Of a stretch of DNA of 64,000 bases, positions 55,497 to 63,617 are shown in pieces. A program made the translations under genes and the position numbers. Below the pieces are notes generated by a model that saw only the letters and a program-made list of their open reading frames with translations, was not told the DNA's origin and ran no database searches. Position 1 is the stretch's first letter. Each line of letters begins with the position of its first letter. Source of the DNA: a bacterium HR10 (GTDB lineage Bacteria; Acidobacteriota; Blastocatellia; HR10); assembly GCA_002923315.1 (NCBI GenBank), contig BEHM01000011.1:1-64000 (forward strand), read 5' to 3'.

Positions 55497-55883
55497 TCAC
55501 GGACTTGGCGCTCTCCAGGGCGCTGATGTCAGGGTTGTGTGGTAGCCTTTGTACTGCTGGGTCGCAGGATCATATCGCAAGAAGACGATCTCGATCGGTC
55601 GCCCGGGCGAGCTCTGCGTGATCTCGCGCAGATCTTCAACGGAATTGACCGGTCGCCCGTTGATCCTCATGATGAGATCGTCTGGTCGTAAGCCGGCCTG
55701 TTCCGCCGGCGATCCGGGCTCCACCCGCTGGACCAGGAAGACCACATTCCCGATAACCCCGATCATCGCCCGAGGGGCTTGAACCCGCTCGTCTGACGAG
55801 ACCACTCGATCACGATCAATGGCTCCAAGCAGGATGCCGAGCCCGAGGACCAAAGAGACCACAAGGATCGTCCTCGCTCGCAT
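55497..55883 (-). CDS. Small exported PDZ-domain protein
   Basis: A 128-residue protein with an N-terminal membrane or signal helix (ILVVSLVLGLGILLGA) and a single PDZ domain (about 42-115): VQRVEPGSPAEQAGLRPDDLIMRINGRPVNSVEDLREI is the standard HtrA/CtpA-type carboxylate-binding loop and helix. No protease domain is attached, so it likely binds C-termini of other exported proteins. GGAGGA precedes the ATG at 55883. It is the second gene of transcription unit 1, 14 bases after the cysteine-rich protein gene, whose product is its most likely partner. Confidence 0.82.
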   Translation of the reverse strand: MRARTILVVSLVLGLGILLGAIDRDRVVSSDERVQAPRAMIGVIGNVVFLVQRVEPGSPAEQAGLRPDDLIMRINGRPVNSVEDLREITQSSPGRPIEIVFLRYDPATQQYKGYHTTLTSAPWRAPSP

Positions 55884-55897
55884 AACGTCCTCCTGTT

Positions 55898-56263
55898 TCA
55901 AATCCAAACGCATTCCTCGCAGCCGCACGGTTCCACGCAACCGCACTTGGTTGGGACGCACCCCCAATCGCGACTGTAGCCACCTTCGCAGTAACTGTAG
56001 ATGCCCCCTACACACCGATAGCCCCAGAGGACAGGCCCCGTGCGGCAGCAATAGGGGTTACACGGGCATTCCCGTGGCCCCCGTTGAGGGGAGGCGTTCA
56101 GAAGAGGGTTCCACTCCGCGATTCCAGCAAGACTGGTCGTTTCAGTGAGACAGCCCTGTGGGGGGATCACGGGTGGCTCCTTCTTAAAGGCCGGTGGACC
56201 TCCCCACAGCAGAAGCGCGCAAACGATGAGATAGGCCTGTGTCGCGCTCACACCTTGCCGCAT
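55898..56263 (-). CDS. Exported cysteine-rich protein 1
   Basis: A 121-residue protein. Residues 6-22 form a hydrophobic signal segment; the rest carries thirteen Cys, eleven of them in the last 55 residues, in doublets and CxC pairs (ECPC, YCC, KCGC, CGCEEC). The motif C-x-G-x-I-x-x-Y-C-E (RCVGGIYSYCE) recurs in cysteine-rich protein 2. No family is recognised; such a pattern means either many disulfides in a secreted protein or metal binding. GGAGG lies 11 bases before the ATG, and promoter A ends about 25 bases upstream. First gene of transcription unit 1. Confidence 0.7.
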   Translation of the reverse strand: MRQGVSATQAYLIVCALLLWGGPPAFKKEPPVIPPQGCLTETTSLAGIAEWNPLLNASPQRGPRECPCNPYCCRTGPVLWGYRCVGGIYSYCEGGYSRDWGCVPTKCGCVEPCGCEECVWI

Positions 56264-56288
56264 ACCCTATATTTCCTCCTGGCCATAT

Positions 56289-56317
56289 TTAATAGTGGGG
56301 CTTGCTCGGGATGTCAA
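56289..56317 (-). promoter_or_regulatory. Promoter A of the cysteine-rich locus
   Basis: Minus strand TTGACA (56317-56312) followed by TCCC, 17-nt spacer, TATTAA (56294-56289). Upstream is a T-tract and the degenerate palindrome at 56333-56353. The same arrangement occurs at promoters B and C. Confidence 0.65.
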
Positions 56318-56332
56318 ATTAAAAAAAATGCT

Positions 56333-56353
56333 CGTATAAGCGGCTCTTACGGT
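56333..56353 (-). promoter_or_regulatory. Operator-like palindrome A (degenerate)
   Basis: CGTATAA-N7-TTACGGT in the position of the palindromes at promoters B and C. Only the inner TAA/TTA and part of the outer bases pair, so this copy is the weakest of three. Confidence 0.4.
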
Positions 56354-56506
56354 GATCGAGCCGTATTCGGTCCGTAGGGGCAAAAAGTCGCCACCGCATT
56401 CTCTCCGCCTGGAAAGGCGGTCGGGAATGCTCACAGAGTGCGGAGATGAAGGCAGAGATCATCCGCCGCGGGCGGAGGAGATGCCCCCTCTCTGCGCGAG
56501 ATTCGA

Positions 56507-57613
56507 TCACAGCGTCGGCTTCAGCCTCACGATGGTCGTTCCTTGTGTCCTGGAACGCGAGAACGCTATGAGATGCCCGTCCGCGTAGTCCCAGATCGCC
56601 ACGTTCTCGGGCGGTTCGAACTCAGGGGAAGCCGCCTCGCCATCCGCACTCACGAGGGCGATGAAATTCTGCGCGATCCCACGGCCACCGCTGCTGGCCA
56701 TCGGCCTGTAGTGATAGACCCCTGTCACGAGGAACCGATCGCCAATCTTATAGACCCCCGTTATGGCTCGCGTCTTCTTAAACCGGCCGGATGACACTTC
56801 CGCCGGAGGCGCGAGGGGCGTCAGCTTCGGCAGCATCAGTTTCCGCACAAGCCGATCCTGACGAAACACCCGAATCACCTTTGTCCCACTCGCGTAATAG
56901 ACGACTTCATCCCCATTGCTTGTAAGCGTGGAAGGGAATAGGCCCTCTCTCTCTCCGCGCACGAGCGTGACTGAGTGTTGGAGGTCAGGGCTGTAGACTC
57001 GCAGTTGCTCACCTTCTTTGGGATTGGCGGGAATGTAGCCGCGCTCCAAGAAGGCCTTTATGGGGTCAATCTCCTCTCCCAGAACCCAGACATATCCCCG
57101 GTCGTCCACAGCCAATTTGAGGGGGATGAAATCCCGGAACGCCAATTTGACGAGCGGATGTCCGCCCTCGTCCAGAGCAATGAGCCCCCCTCGTCGAATC
57201 GGCCAGCTCACCGCCACATAGAGCGTCCCCTCCTTCCCGACCGCGAGATCGGACGCCTCCACCGGCGGTTCCCAGAACTCCTGCGTTAAGCTGATCGTGT
57301 TCACGAGCGTCCCATCAGGGGCGAACTTCTGGAGGCACGCTCCCATCCCCTTTGGAGCAGAGTAATCCCATCGTAACAGGTACATGTTGCCGTGCTGATC
57401 AGACGCCGCTGCGACTATGGCCGTATTCTTCGACGCCGATTTCACCTCAACACTGTGAGCGACGTTCGTCGGGAAGGCCGGCTCCAACGTCTGGGCCGGC
57501 ACTTTGGCGTTTCGATCGGATTCCTCCGAGGCGGAGTCCGCTGAGAATATCCAGCCGATGATCACGCTGGCGCCCAACGCCCAAAGCGCCATCGAGAACC
57601 ATCTCTTCGCCAT
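56507..57613 (-). CDS. Membrane-anchored beta-propeller-like protein
   Basis: A 368-residue protein with an N-terminal anchor or signal helix (residues 7-25) and an extracytoplasmic domain of repeated beta strands with NHL/6-bladed-propeller character (DQHGNMYLLRWD, LAVGKEGTLYVAVSW, LAVDDRGYVWVLGEE, and FLVTGVYHYRP). No catalytic motif is visible. GGAGGTGGGCG precedes the ATG at 57613. Second gene of transcription unit 2, after cysteine-rich protein 2. Propellers of this kind often bind or display partner proteins, so the neighbouring cysteine-rich product is a candidate ligand; that is inference. Confidence 0.7.
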   Translation of the reverse strand: MAKRWFSMALWALGASVIIGWIFSADSASEESDRNAKVPAQTLEPAFPTNVAHSVEVKSASKNTAIVAAASDQHGNMYLLRWDYSAPKGMGACLQKFAPDGTLVNTISLTQEFWEPPVEASDLAVGKEGTLYVAVSWPIRRGGLIALDEGGHPLVKLAFRDFIPLKLAVDDRGYVWVLGEEIDPIKAFLERGYIPANPKEGEQLRVYSPDLQHSVTLVRGEREGLFPSTLTSNGDEVVYYASGTKVIRVFRQDRLVRKLMLPKLTPLAPPAEVSSGRFKKTRAITGVYKIGDRFLVTGVYHYRPMASSGGRGIAQNFIALVSADGEAASPEFEPPENVAIWDYADGHLIAFSRSRTQGTTIVRLKPTL

Positions 57614-57642
57614 CGCCCACCTCCTTCGATGGGATGTGCTCT

Positions 57643-57987
57643 TTATTCAAGAAACGGGGTGCAATGCTCCGCATAGGGGCACCACGCGAAGCCGCAATAA
57701 AACCCTTGTGATATCCATCTACATGCGCACCAAAGAATGCACCGGCCTTGACACATAGGTAGCGATGCACCACATGCCTCGCACCAGATGTATTCAATGC
57801 GGTCCCCGTCACAGTTCCAGATGGTTCCGTGGGCTCCTGGCAGAATGCAAGCGCTCACGCCCTTATCCTGTAGGGTACTTGTAGAGACCCGGACTTCGCC
57901 CAATCCGGTTGGAGCTCTTTCAAGAGAGCGCGGTTCTTCCGGAGGGGCCAGAAGCAACAACATCAAGATGCACCACAACCGTCGCAT
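57643..57987 (-). CDS. Exported cysteine-rich protein 2
   Basis: A 114-residue protein. A signal segment (RRLWCILMLLLLAPPEEP) is followed by a region with eleven Cys from residue 46 on, spaced with aromatic residues (NCDGDRIEYIWCEACG, RCILWCACRW, FYCGFAWCPY). The C-x-G-x-x-I-x-Y-x-x-C-E motif is shared with cysteine-rich protein 1. The ATG at 57987 has AGGAGG 6 bases upstream and lies about 16 bases past the predicted transcription start, so the much longer frame upstream is excluded. First gene of transcription unit 2. Function unknown. Confidence 0.72.
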   Translation of the reverse strand: MRRLWCILMLLLLAPPEEPRSLERAPTGLGEVRVSTSTLQDKGVSACILPGAHGTIWNCDGDRIEYIWCEACGASLPMCQGRCILWCACRWISQGFYCGFAWCPYAEHCTPFLE

Positions 57988-58009
57988 CTTCCACCTCCTT
58001 TGCCGTCTT

Positions 58010-58038
58010 ATTTTATGAGGCCCCCCCTGGGATGTCAA
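58010..58038 (-). promoter_or_regulatory. Promoter B of the cysteine-rich locus
   Basis: Minus strand TTGACA (58038-58033) followed by TCCC, 17-nt spacer containing seven G, TAAAAT (58015-58010). Best -10 of the three related promoters. Confidence 0.7.
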
Positions 58039-58050
58039 ATAAAAAATACT

Positions 58051-58071
58051 GGCATAAGCTGTCATTATGCC
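58051..58071 (-). promoter_or_regulatory. Operator-like palindrome B
   Basis: GGCATAA-N7-TTATGCC, a perfect 7-bp inverted repeat, 12 bases upstream of the -35 box across a T-tract. This is a likely activator-type binding site. Confidence 0.6.
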
Positions 58072-58255
58072 CGTCAAGATACAGACAAGAGGCGGGCGCG
58101 AATCGCGCGATCGGTCATTGCCGCAGGTTTTCCGCAAAGCTACCGAACACGGAGGGTTCGCAATGCCACCTACACGCTACGGCCTCTTCACCCTTGCTGT
58201 TCTTCTCGCGGGAATCGCGCTTCCTCAAGAGCACAATAGTGACCGTTGCAGGTGA

Positions 58256-59473
58256 TCAACGCACATCATAACGCTGAATAGCCAGCAACCCGAGGAGACT
58301 CAATGCTCCTTGGAGCGCAATAAGGATCGAGAAGAAGGAGACACTTGAAGCTATTCTCTGAGAAAGAGGAGGCAGCGTAAATGCCGGTTGCGGAAAGTCG
58401 TCTATCTCCAATGAGCCGGGATCCGAGGTCCAGCGACTCTCGCGCCCCGAATGCTGCGATAGCTTTTGGCGATGCCATGCTGCGACTTGTTCTTGATAGC
58501 GGTCAGCGTACTGAACGAATTGTAGATAGGCTTCCAAGTCCGTGCCAATGATTCGGCTCACGAATGCATAAAATGTGAAGATTGGGGAGACCCCTTGGAG
58601 AGTTTGGGTCAAGTGCGCCTGTGCCACCGCGTGATTCCATAGGAGTCTCTCATCTACGGCATGGCTCGGTGGGATCGGGCGAAGTCGCGCCGCGCTCCCA
58701 ACCGCTAGGCTGGGATATAGGGAAGCTGTGAGCACCCAAAGGGCTAGTCCCAACATCAATGATGTCGTAGATTCCCTTGCCATCGAGGAGACGAGTAAAC
58801 CAGCGGTCACATAGATAGAGGTCAGTAAACCCGTAGCGATGAGGAAGAGCAGCAGTTGCTTCCACTCGTCGCTTGTAAAAGTCAGCTTCCCAGCCATCCG
58901 CACCACGAGCAGCCAGGCCAAGAACGCCGGTATGAAGGCGAGGGCCAGCGTCGCCAGTGCTGCCAGATACTCACTCATGAGCATCATTCGCCGCGCGAAA
59001 CCATTGGAGAGCACCAAGCGGAGCGTCCCGGATTCCCGTTCACCACTGATGGCATCGTAGGTGAATAAGATCGCCATGAGGCTCAAAAGAAGTCCTGCTA
59101 CGTGCATCAGGTCGATGGAACGAAGCACGAGTAGGCGATTCGATTGCGCCTGACCGCCGATGCGAACGCCTCCGAAGTGCCCGAATACGCGGGCGATCAT
59201 GCCGAGACGGTCGCCAACGCCCTCGGCCACTATACTCAGTAGTGGGGGCGTCAGGATCACTTGCCCAAACGTGAGATCGTACGTTCGAGCCGTTTCTAAA
59301 GCGTTTCTCCATTCCATCTCTCGGGCTTGGGCATATCGCATTCGACCGATGAGGGTCTCCGTCATGACGACACCACTTAAGACCGCTGATCCGATGAACA
59401 GGAGCAGTCCGTAGAAGAACTTCAAGCTCAGGACGTTCAGCCGAAGTCGTTTCAAGATCAATAGCCCGAGCAT
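58256..59473 (-). CDS. ABC-2 type transporter permease (second)
   Basis: A 405-residue integral membrane protein. One helix at residues 18-40 is followed by a long periplasmic loop to about 120, then five helices (around 122-140, 165-195, 210-240, 245-265, 375-400), the layout of ABC-2 permeases with a large first loop. Cytoplasmic-loop stretch DAISGERESGTLRLVLSNGFARRMMLMSEYLA is the coupling motif typical of this family. The protein ends in RYDVR, like the other permease. It starts 39 bases after that gene. No ATP-binding subunit is encoded in the window. Last gene of transcription unit 3. Confidence 0.82.
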   Translation of the reverse strand: MLGLLILKRLRLNVLSLKFFYGLLLFIGSAVLSGVVMTETLIGRMRYAQAREMEWRNALETARTYDLTFGQVILTPPLLSIVAEGVGDRLGMIARVFGHFGGVRIGGQAQSNRLLVLRSIDLMHVAGLLLSLMAILFTYDAISGERESGTLRLVLSNGFARRMMLMSEYLAALATLALAFIPAFLAWLLVVRMAGKLTFTSDEWKQLLLFLIATGLLTSIYVTAGLLVSSMARESTTSLMLGLALWVLTASLYPSLAVGSAARLRPIPPSHAVDERLLWNHAVAQAHLTQTLQGVSPIFTFYAFVSRIIGTDLEAYLQFVQYADRYQEQVAAWHRQKLSQHSGRESRWTSDPGSLEIDDFPQPAFTLPPLSQRIASSVSFFSILIALQGALSLLGLLAIQRYDVR

Positions 59474-59512
59474 AGCGAAGATCCCCTCCCTTCAACCCCT
59501 CGGCCAAACGCT

Positions 59513-60946
59513 CTAGCGCACATCATAGTTCAGAAATCGAAGGACTGCCATGACGAAGAGGAGGATGTTCCAGGATCCGAGCAGCCCTATGTCGAACAGA
59601 ACACGTTGGAGACTTTTTTGCAATGGCGGCCATTCATCAGAGAAGTTCGGGAACGTTGCGGGATCTACGGGAATATCGGTGTAATCTCGCTCGAACACGA
59701 CGTGGATCGTAAACCCACCGATGCTTGCTGATCCTTGGGCACGAGGTTTCGCCTGATCTCTGTTTGCCCGTTTGATCCGATCGCTATATTTCTTGAAGAT
59801 GAGTCTGTACCTGTATGCGTTCTCCAGGAAATTTCGATGATGGGAGAACCCGGTGTTACTCAATTCAGTGGTTGCCAACTGAAACACGCCCACCGGCGAG
59901 AGCCTGGCCAGGCGGTAGGCGAGCGAGATTTGCTGATCGCGCTTGCGGGAATAATCCTCTATTACACGTCCAATGCGCCTTTCCGCCTCCCGCCGCTGCT
60001 CCTCATACCTGGCTTCCAGTTCGATTGCCCGTCGATCAATGCGCCTTTGTTTCTCCTCTCGGCTTCCCTGGCCCTCCACGATATCGCGAATCATTTCGCT
60101 GCTGATGGAGAAACGTGCGAGTTGTGTTCGCACGCTTCGGATTTCCCGGTGCACTTGTTGATCTGTCGGCACGTGGATGAGGGTTGCCGCTAGAGCCCCG
60201 CTCGAGTAGGGGATGATGATGACGAGCAACGCCCAGACCATTAGACCTCCGATCAAAGCGGTCACTGGCTGATGCGAGAGACTCGACATCAGGATCCCCA
60301 GAAGAATAAAGATCGAGACATATAGAAGCGCGAGCCCGACGATAAAGACCACCCTTATGAGATGATCGAGGCTCAGCTCCACTGCCCCCATTATGAGGAC
60401 GATTAAGAGGCTTGCGAGGACCCCGACAAGCAATACTGGGCAAAAACTCACCATGATCCCCAAATATCCCCCCAGCAAGAAAGTACCCCGGCGGACCGGA
60501 TTGGAAAATTGCCACGGCAATAAGCGGGATTCTTTCTCTCCCGCTACTAAGTCGTGGCTGAAGAAAAGGGCAACTAAGCTCATGATGACAGTCACGATGT
60601 AAGTCCAGTCGATAGGGGGCTCGATAGGCAATCGCCTGAGTGAAATGAAGGCTAACGTGTCAATATACTCTGGTTTGACATCTACCGTCCAAGGGAGATC
60701 CGCTTCGCCTCCGTCCGCAATGAATGCCAGCGGAGATGGAGTTTTGACGACCTCGATGTGTTCAAGATTCTTCACAGCGGTGGAACGTCGCACGACATCG
60801 TTGCGCAGACGTTCGCCTATCTCCTGACTCATCAGCAGGCTGCTTATCCCCATCAGGAGAATCACCAGACTAGAGGCGATGATAAACCGAAGGTCCGACA
60901 GGTGGCGTAGGAGTGTCTTTTTAGCGACAAGCCACGCTGTACTCAT
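59513..60946 (-). CDS. ABC-2 type transporter permease (first)
   Basis: A 477-residue permease. Helix 1 (about 20-40), a periplasmic loop, then helices near 115-135, 155-185, 190-215, 220-250 and 450-472; residues 270-360 form a charged helical periplasmic segment (RREAERRIGRVIEDYSRKRD). The coupling motif HDLVAGEKESRLLPWQFSNPVRRGTFLLGGYLG matches the downstream permease, and both proteins end in YDVR. The pair should form a heterodimeric channel needing an ATPase encoded elsewhere. It lies 225 bases after cysteine-rich protein 3, whose export is a plausible task. Confidence 0.82.
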   Translation of the reverse strand: MSTAWLVAKKTLLRHLSDLRFIIASSLVILLMGISSLLMSQEIGERLRNDVVRRSTAVKNLEHIEVVKTPSPLAFIADGGEADLPWTVDVKPEYIDTLAFISLRRLPIEPPIDWTYIVTVIMSLVALFFSHDLVAGEKESRLLPWQFSNPVRRGTFLLGGYLGIMVSFCPVLLVGVLASLLIVLIMGAVELSLDHLIRVVFIVGLALLYVSIFILLGILMSSLSHQPVTALIGGLMVWALLVIIIPYSSGALAATLIHVPTDQQVHREIRSVRTQLARFSISSEMIRDIVEGQGSREEKQRRIDRRAIELEARYEEQRREAERRIGRVIEDYSRKRDQQISLAYRLARLSPVGVFQLATTELSNTGFSHHRNFLENAYRYRLIFKKYSDRIKRANRDQAKPRAQGSASIGGFTIHVVFERDYTDIPVDPATFPNFSDEWPPLQKSLQRVLFDIGLLGSWNILLFVMAVLRFLNYDVR

Positions 60947-61171
60947 GCTCCTCTACTGTTCACAGAGCGACAAAGTCCACGTCCCAAGATAGTTCGCAAA
61001 ATTCCAGATTCGCTTTCACTTTGTCCGGCGGCCCACAGAGAGGACCTCTACCGGTCTCGCCCAGCGCTTACCGCCTCAACGCCGCAAGGGACCAAGGAAA
61101 GCCAGTCAGCGACCTCCTGACCCAAGAGCTCTAACCGCTCGCTGCTCTCACCATTGCTGATGGTACGCTCA
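60947..61171. other. 225-base gap inside transcription unit 3
   Basis: No gene is seen on either strand. GC content is closer to the host chromosome than in the flanking genes. It may carry a remnant or an internal promoter; no -10/-35 pair is clear. Confidence 0.35.
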
Positions 61172-61450
61172 CTACTCGATCATCCCCGGACCTCCGCAGA
61201 AGTCAAGGTTCGTACGGCCATCGGTACACGATGCTCTACAATAGGGAGGGTTACCGGAAAAAGAAGAGCACTCGCAGGTACACCCCGGTGTCGTACAACT
61301 CGCACTGCATGAAGCCCGGCCTCCGCCTGGGCATGTAATCGAACAAGAAGCGCTAGACTGAGCACGAGCTGCTTCGGTGAGGTGGATCAAAACCAGCATT
61401 AAATTGAGAAGCGTCACTATCACCAGCATTAATATCGTCTTTTTCAGCAT
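61172..61450 (-). CDS. Exported cysteine-rich protein 3
   Basis: A 92-residue protein with a classical signal peptide (LKKTILMLVIVTLLNLMLVLIHLTEAARA, cut before QSS) and a mature part of about 63 residues with ten Cys in Ser/Thr/Gly-rich sequence (CSITCPGGG, CSASC, GCTCEC, YCRASC, FCGG). An even Cys number fits five disulfides. ATG 61450 has GGAGG at 8 bases; the ATG two codons upstream would be only 2 bases away. It follows the thioredoxin-NHL gene, whose CxxC domain could oxidise or shuffle its disulfides. No family recognised. Confidence 0.72.
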   Translation of the reverse strand: MLKKTILMLVIVTLLNLMLVLIHLTEAARAQSSASCSITCPGGGRASCSASCTTPGCTCECSSFSGNPPYCRASCTDGRTNLDFCGGPGMIE

Positions 61451-61493
61451 CGCCATAGCCTCCTATTTCTTGAAGGTTATGAATTAGGCATCC

Positions 61494-63529
61494 TCACCTT
61501 CCCTTTGGAAGGTCAAAAAGAAAACACCCAGCTGGGTTGACAAAAACCCCCCTCGCTCCTCCCACGAGAGTAAAGTCAATAACACCATGTATCCGCCCAG
61601 AAGTATCGCGTACTCTGTATTCCGCAAGCTTACGTCCCTGCGCTGAGTAAACATAAAGTATTGGGCCAGATGGAGCGATCCAAATATCGCCCGTTATCGA
61701 GTTAATTTGAACTGCGTTAAGCGTCCCCACGAGGCTGATTCTTCCCCTTTTTATAGATTCTCGTATCTTAACTCTGGCCTCAGCCATAAGTTGAGACAAC
61801 TCCGTTCCTCGCGGGTGTAGCTCCAGCAACAGCTTCCCATCCAAGCGATATTTCCTCACTGTGGGATCCGGCAACGTTCGGAAAATGTAATAGATGTGCT
61901 CTTCATCGTCTACTATGACTCGCCCGCGATTGAGATAAGCGTTTAATTTCGGATCCTCTTTCTTTACCACGTCTACAGGAGTGCCGATAGTCCTAAGAAC
62001 TCACCTCCAGGTGAGTAGACGTGAACGAGCTGATCGTCATTCGCGCCAACGATGAGAATCTCTCCCGTCCTCAATGCGGCCACAGAGATAGGCGCTGGGA
62101 ACCTAAAATGTCGAAGGTATGTGCCGTCAGAACGTAATATCTGGATCCTGTTGTTGCCAGAGTCAGCAATATAGAGCCGGCCTTGATTATCCACGGCGAA
62201 GTCAACAGGATCATAAAACTCTCCCGGGCCATTACCTATTCGGCCAATCCGACGAATGAATTTCAACCGATGATCATATACGACAATCGAATGATCCTTG
62301 GGGTTCAAGACGAGATAATTTCCGGATTTGTCGATTTTGATTACACTGGCACCATTCACCTCTGGGAAAACGCGCGTAGCCGTCAGAAGGCCGATTTCGA
62401 CTGATTCTCTGGGCCGCTTGTGTTGATCACTCAGTGGATGGGCGAATCGAGGATGCGGAGCAAAAGGGGCAGAGATTCGCTCAGAGAAAAGAGGGGCGAC
62501 CTCCGCAACCTTTCCGGAGGCATCGGTGATCACGACCGTTGGTCGAGAAGCGGAGATGTCATAACGAGTGGCATACTTCTCCAATGGAATGGGCTCTTGA
62601 TCCAGAAAGTAAGTAGAAGATGGCAAAATTCCAGTGCTTTGGTAAGAGAGCAGCGAAGTCTGTCTAAAGTTTGAAGCGAAGATTACGAGAAATTGGTGGG
62701 AACGATATCGCGTGCTACGCGCGACCTCGGATCGAAATGCCGCTAATTCGTTCATGAAGTGTTCGATCTGACATGTAGCGCAACGAGCTGTGAAAATCAC
62801 TAGGATAAGGTTCTTTCTCTGTGCCTCGTTTAAAACGAGTTGTTCACCGCCATCTAGGCTCCTTAGTGAAAGGTCTGGAAGCGGAGCACCGATGACGAAG
62901 CGCGCGACTAGGCCGTCTTCGGCCAAGGCATAGGTGATCGAGCCCACCATATACTTTTCCGCCAACTGCCTCAGCTCATCTTCAGAGGGGATCCCATAGG
63001 TGAAGAATTCAATACGCCCTTGCTTGTCAAGAATGACCAAACTTCCATGTTCGTGGTCCGGGTGGGTACGAAAGGCCCGATAAAACTTAAACGTTTCGTC
63101 GTTGACAATAGTAGGGTTCACGTGGGCATCTTTATGCAACCAGTGGGCATGAGACTCGACGTCACTTGATATGATCATGGCTCTTAGCCCTTGGTCAGCA
63201 TAATGATGCTCGAGGACGTTCAGATATTTAAGTCGAGAATCTACCTCAGTCCACGAAGCAATAGGAGAGACAAATGCGAGCATGAGATATCGCCAATTAC
63301 CGCCCACGTACCGGTCTAGTTCTCTAACGATCCTTGGCTCAATTGTCGAATGATATTCAAGAGGCGTTTCATCAATATTAGAATGCTGTCGATGATGCGT
63401 ATAAATAAGGTCAAACATAGCTGAATTAAGGGCAGCTAGTCCTAGGACTGCAACATAACCCCACCATTTCGGTACCCTTCGTCCTCTGCAGGAGGCATCG
63501 AACGTGGCCGGAATGATACTTGATCGCAT
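61494..63529 (-). pseudogene. Membrane thioredoxin-thioredoxin-NHL propeller protein, split by a frameshift
   Basis: Frame 1 (63529-61973, 518 aa) has an N-terminal membrane helix (about 22-42), a thioredoxin-like domain without CxxC (55-195), a second thioredoxin/redoxin domain (205-345) with FTARCATCQIEHF, and an NHL propeller from about 380 (GRIGNGPGEFYDPVDFAVDNQGRLYIADSGNNRIQIL). It stops at TAG (61975-61973) in the middle of the propeller. The next frame continues with TIGTPVDVVKKEDPKLNAYLNRG and blades to 61494 (158 aa from a GTG at 61970). One missing base near 61993-61996 would restore a 678-residue protein. It may be a sequencing error, a pseudogene or a recoding site. First gene of transcription unit 3. 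Confidence 0.75.
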
Positions 63530-63547
63530 ACGCCCCTCTCGCTATTC

Positions 63548-63578
63548 ATTAGGCTACACAGCTTGCCCAGGATGTCAA
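63548..63578 (-). promoter_or_regulatory. Promoter C of the cysteine-rich locus
   Basis: Minus strand TTGACA (63578-63573) followed by TCCT. The -10 is less clear: TAGCCT at 16 nt or CCTAAT at 19 nt. The T-tract and following GCAAGC are shared with promoter A. Confidence 0.5.
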
Positions 63579-63596
63579 ATTAAAAAAAAAAATACC

Positions 63597-63617
63597 AGCA
63601 TAATACGCTCTTATGCC
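63597..63617 (-). promoter_or_regulatory. Operator-like palindrome C
   Basis: AGCATAA-N7-TTATGCC: GCATAA and TTATGC pair perfectly over 6 bp, 18 bases upstream of the -35 box. Homology to the region of promoter B continues for about 60 bases further upstream (GGGCGCGA, ATCGGTCA, TCCGC). Confidence 0.55.

Noticed and set aside
61973-61975. TAG in the NHL gene read as pyrrolysine
   Set aside because: The downstream blades continue in a different frame, so read-through of TAG would not restore the protein; a frameshift explains it.
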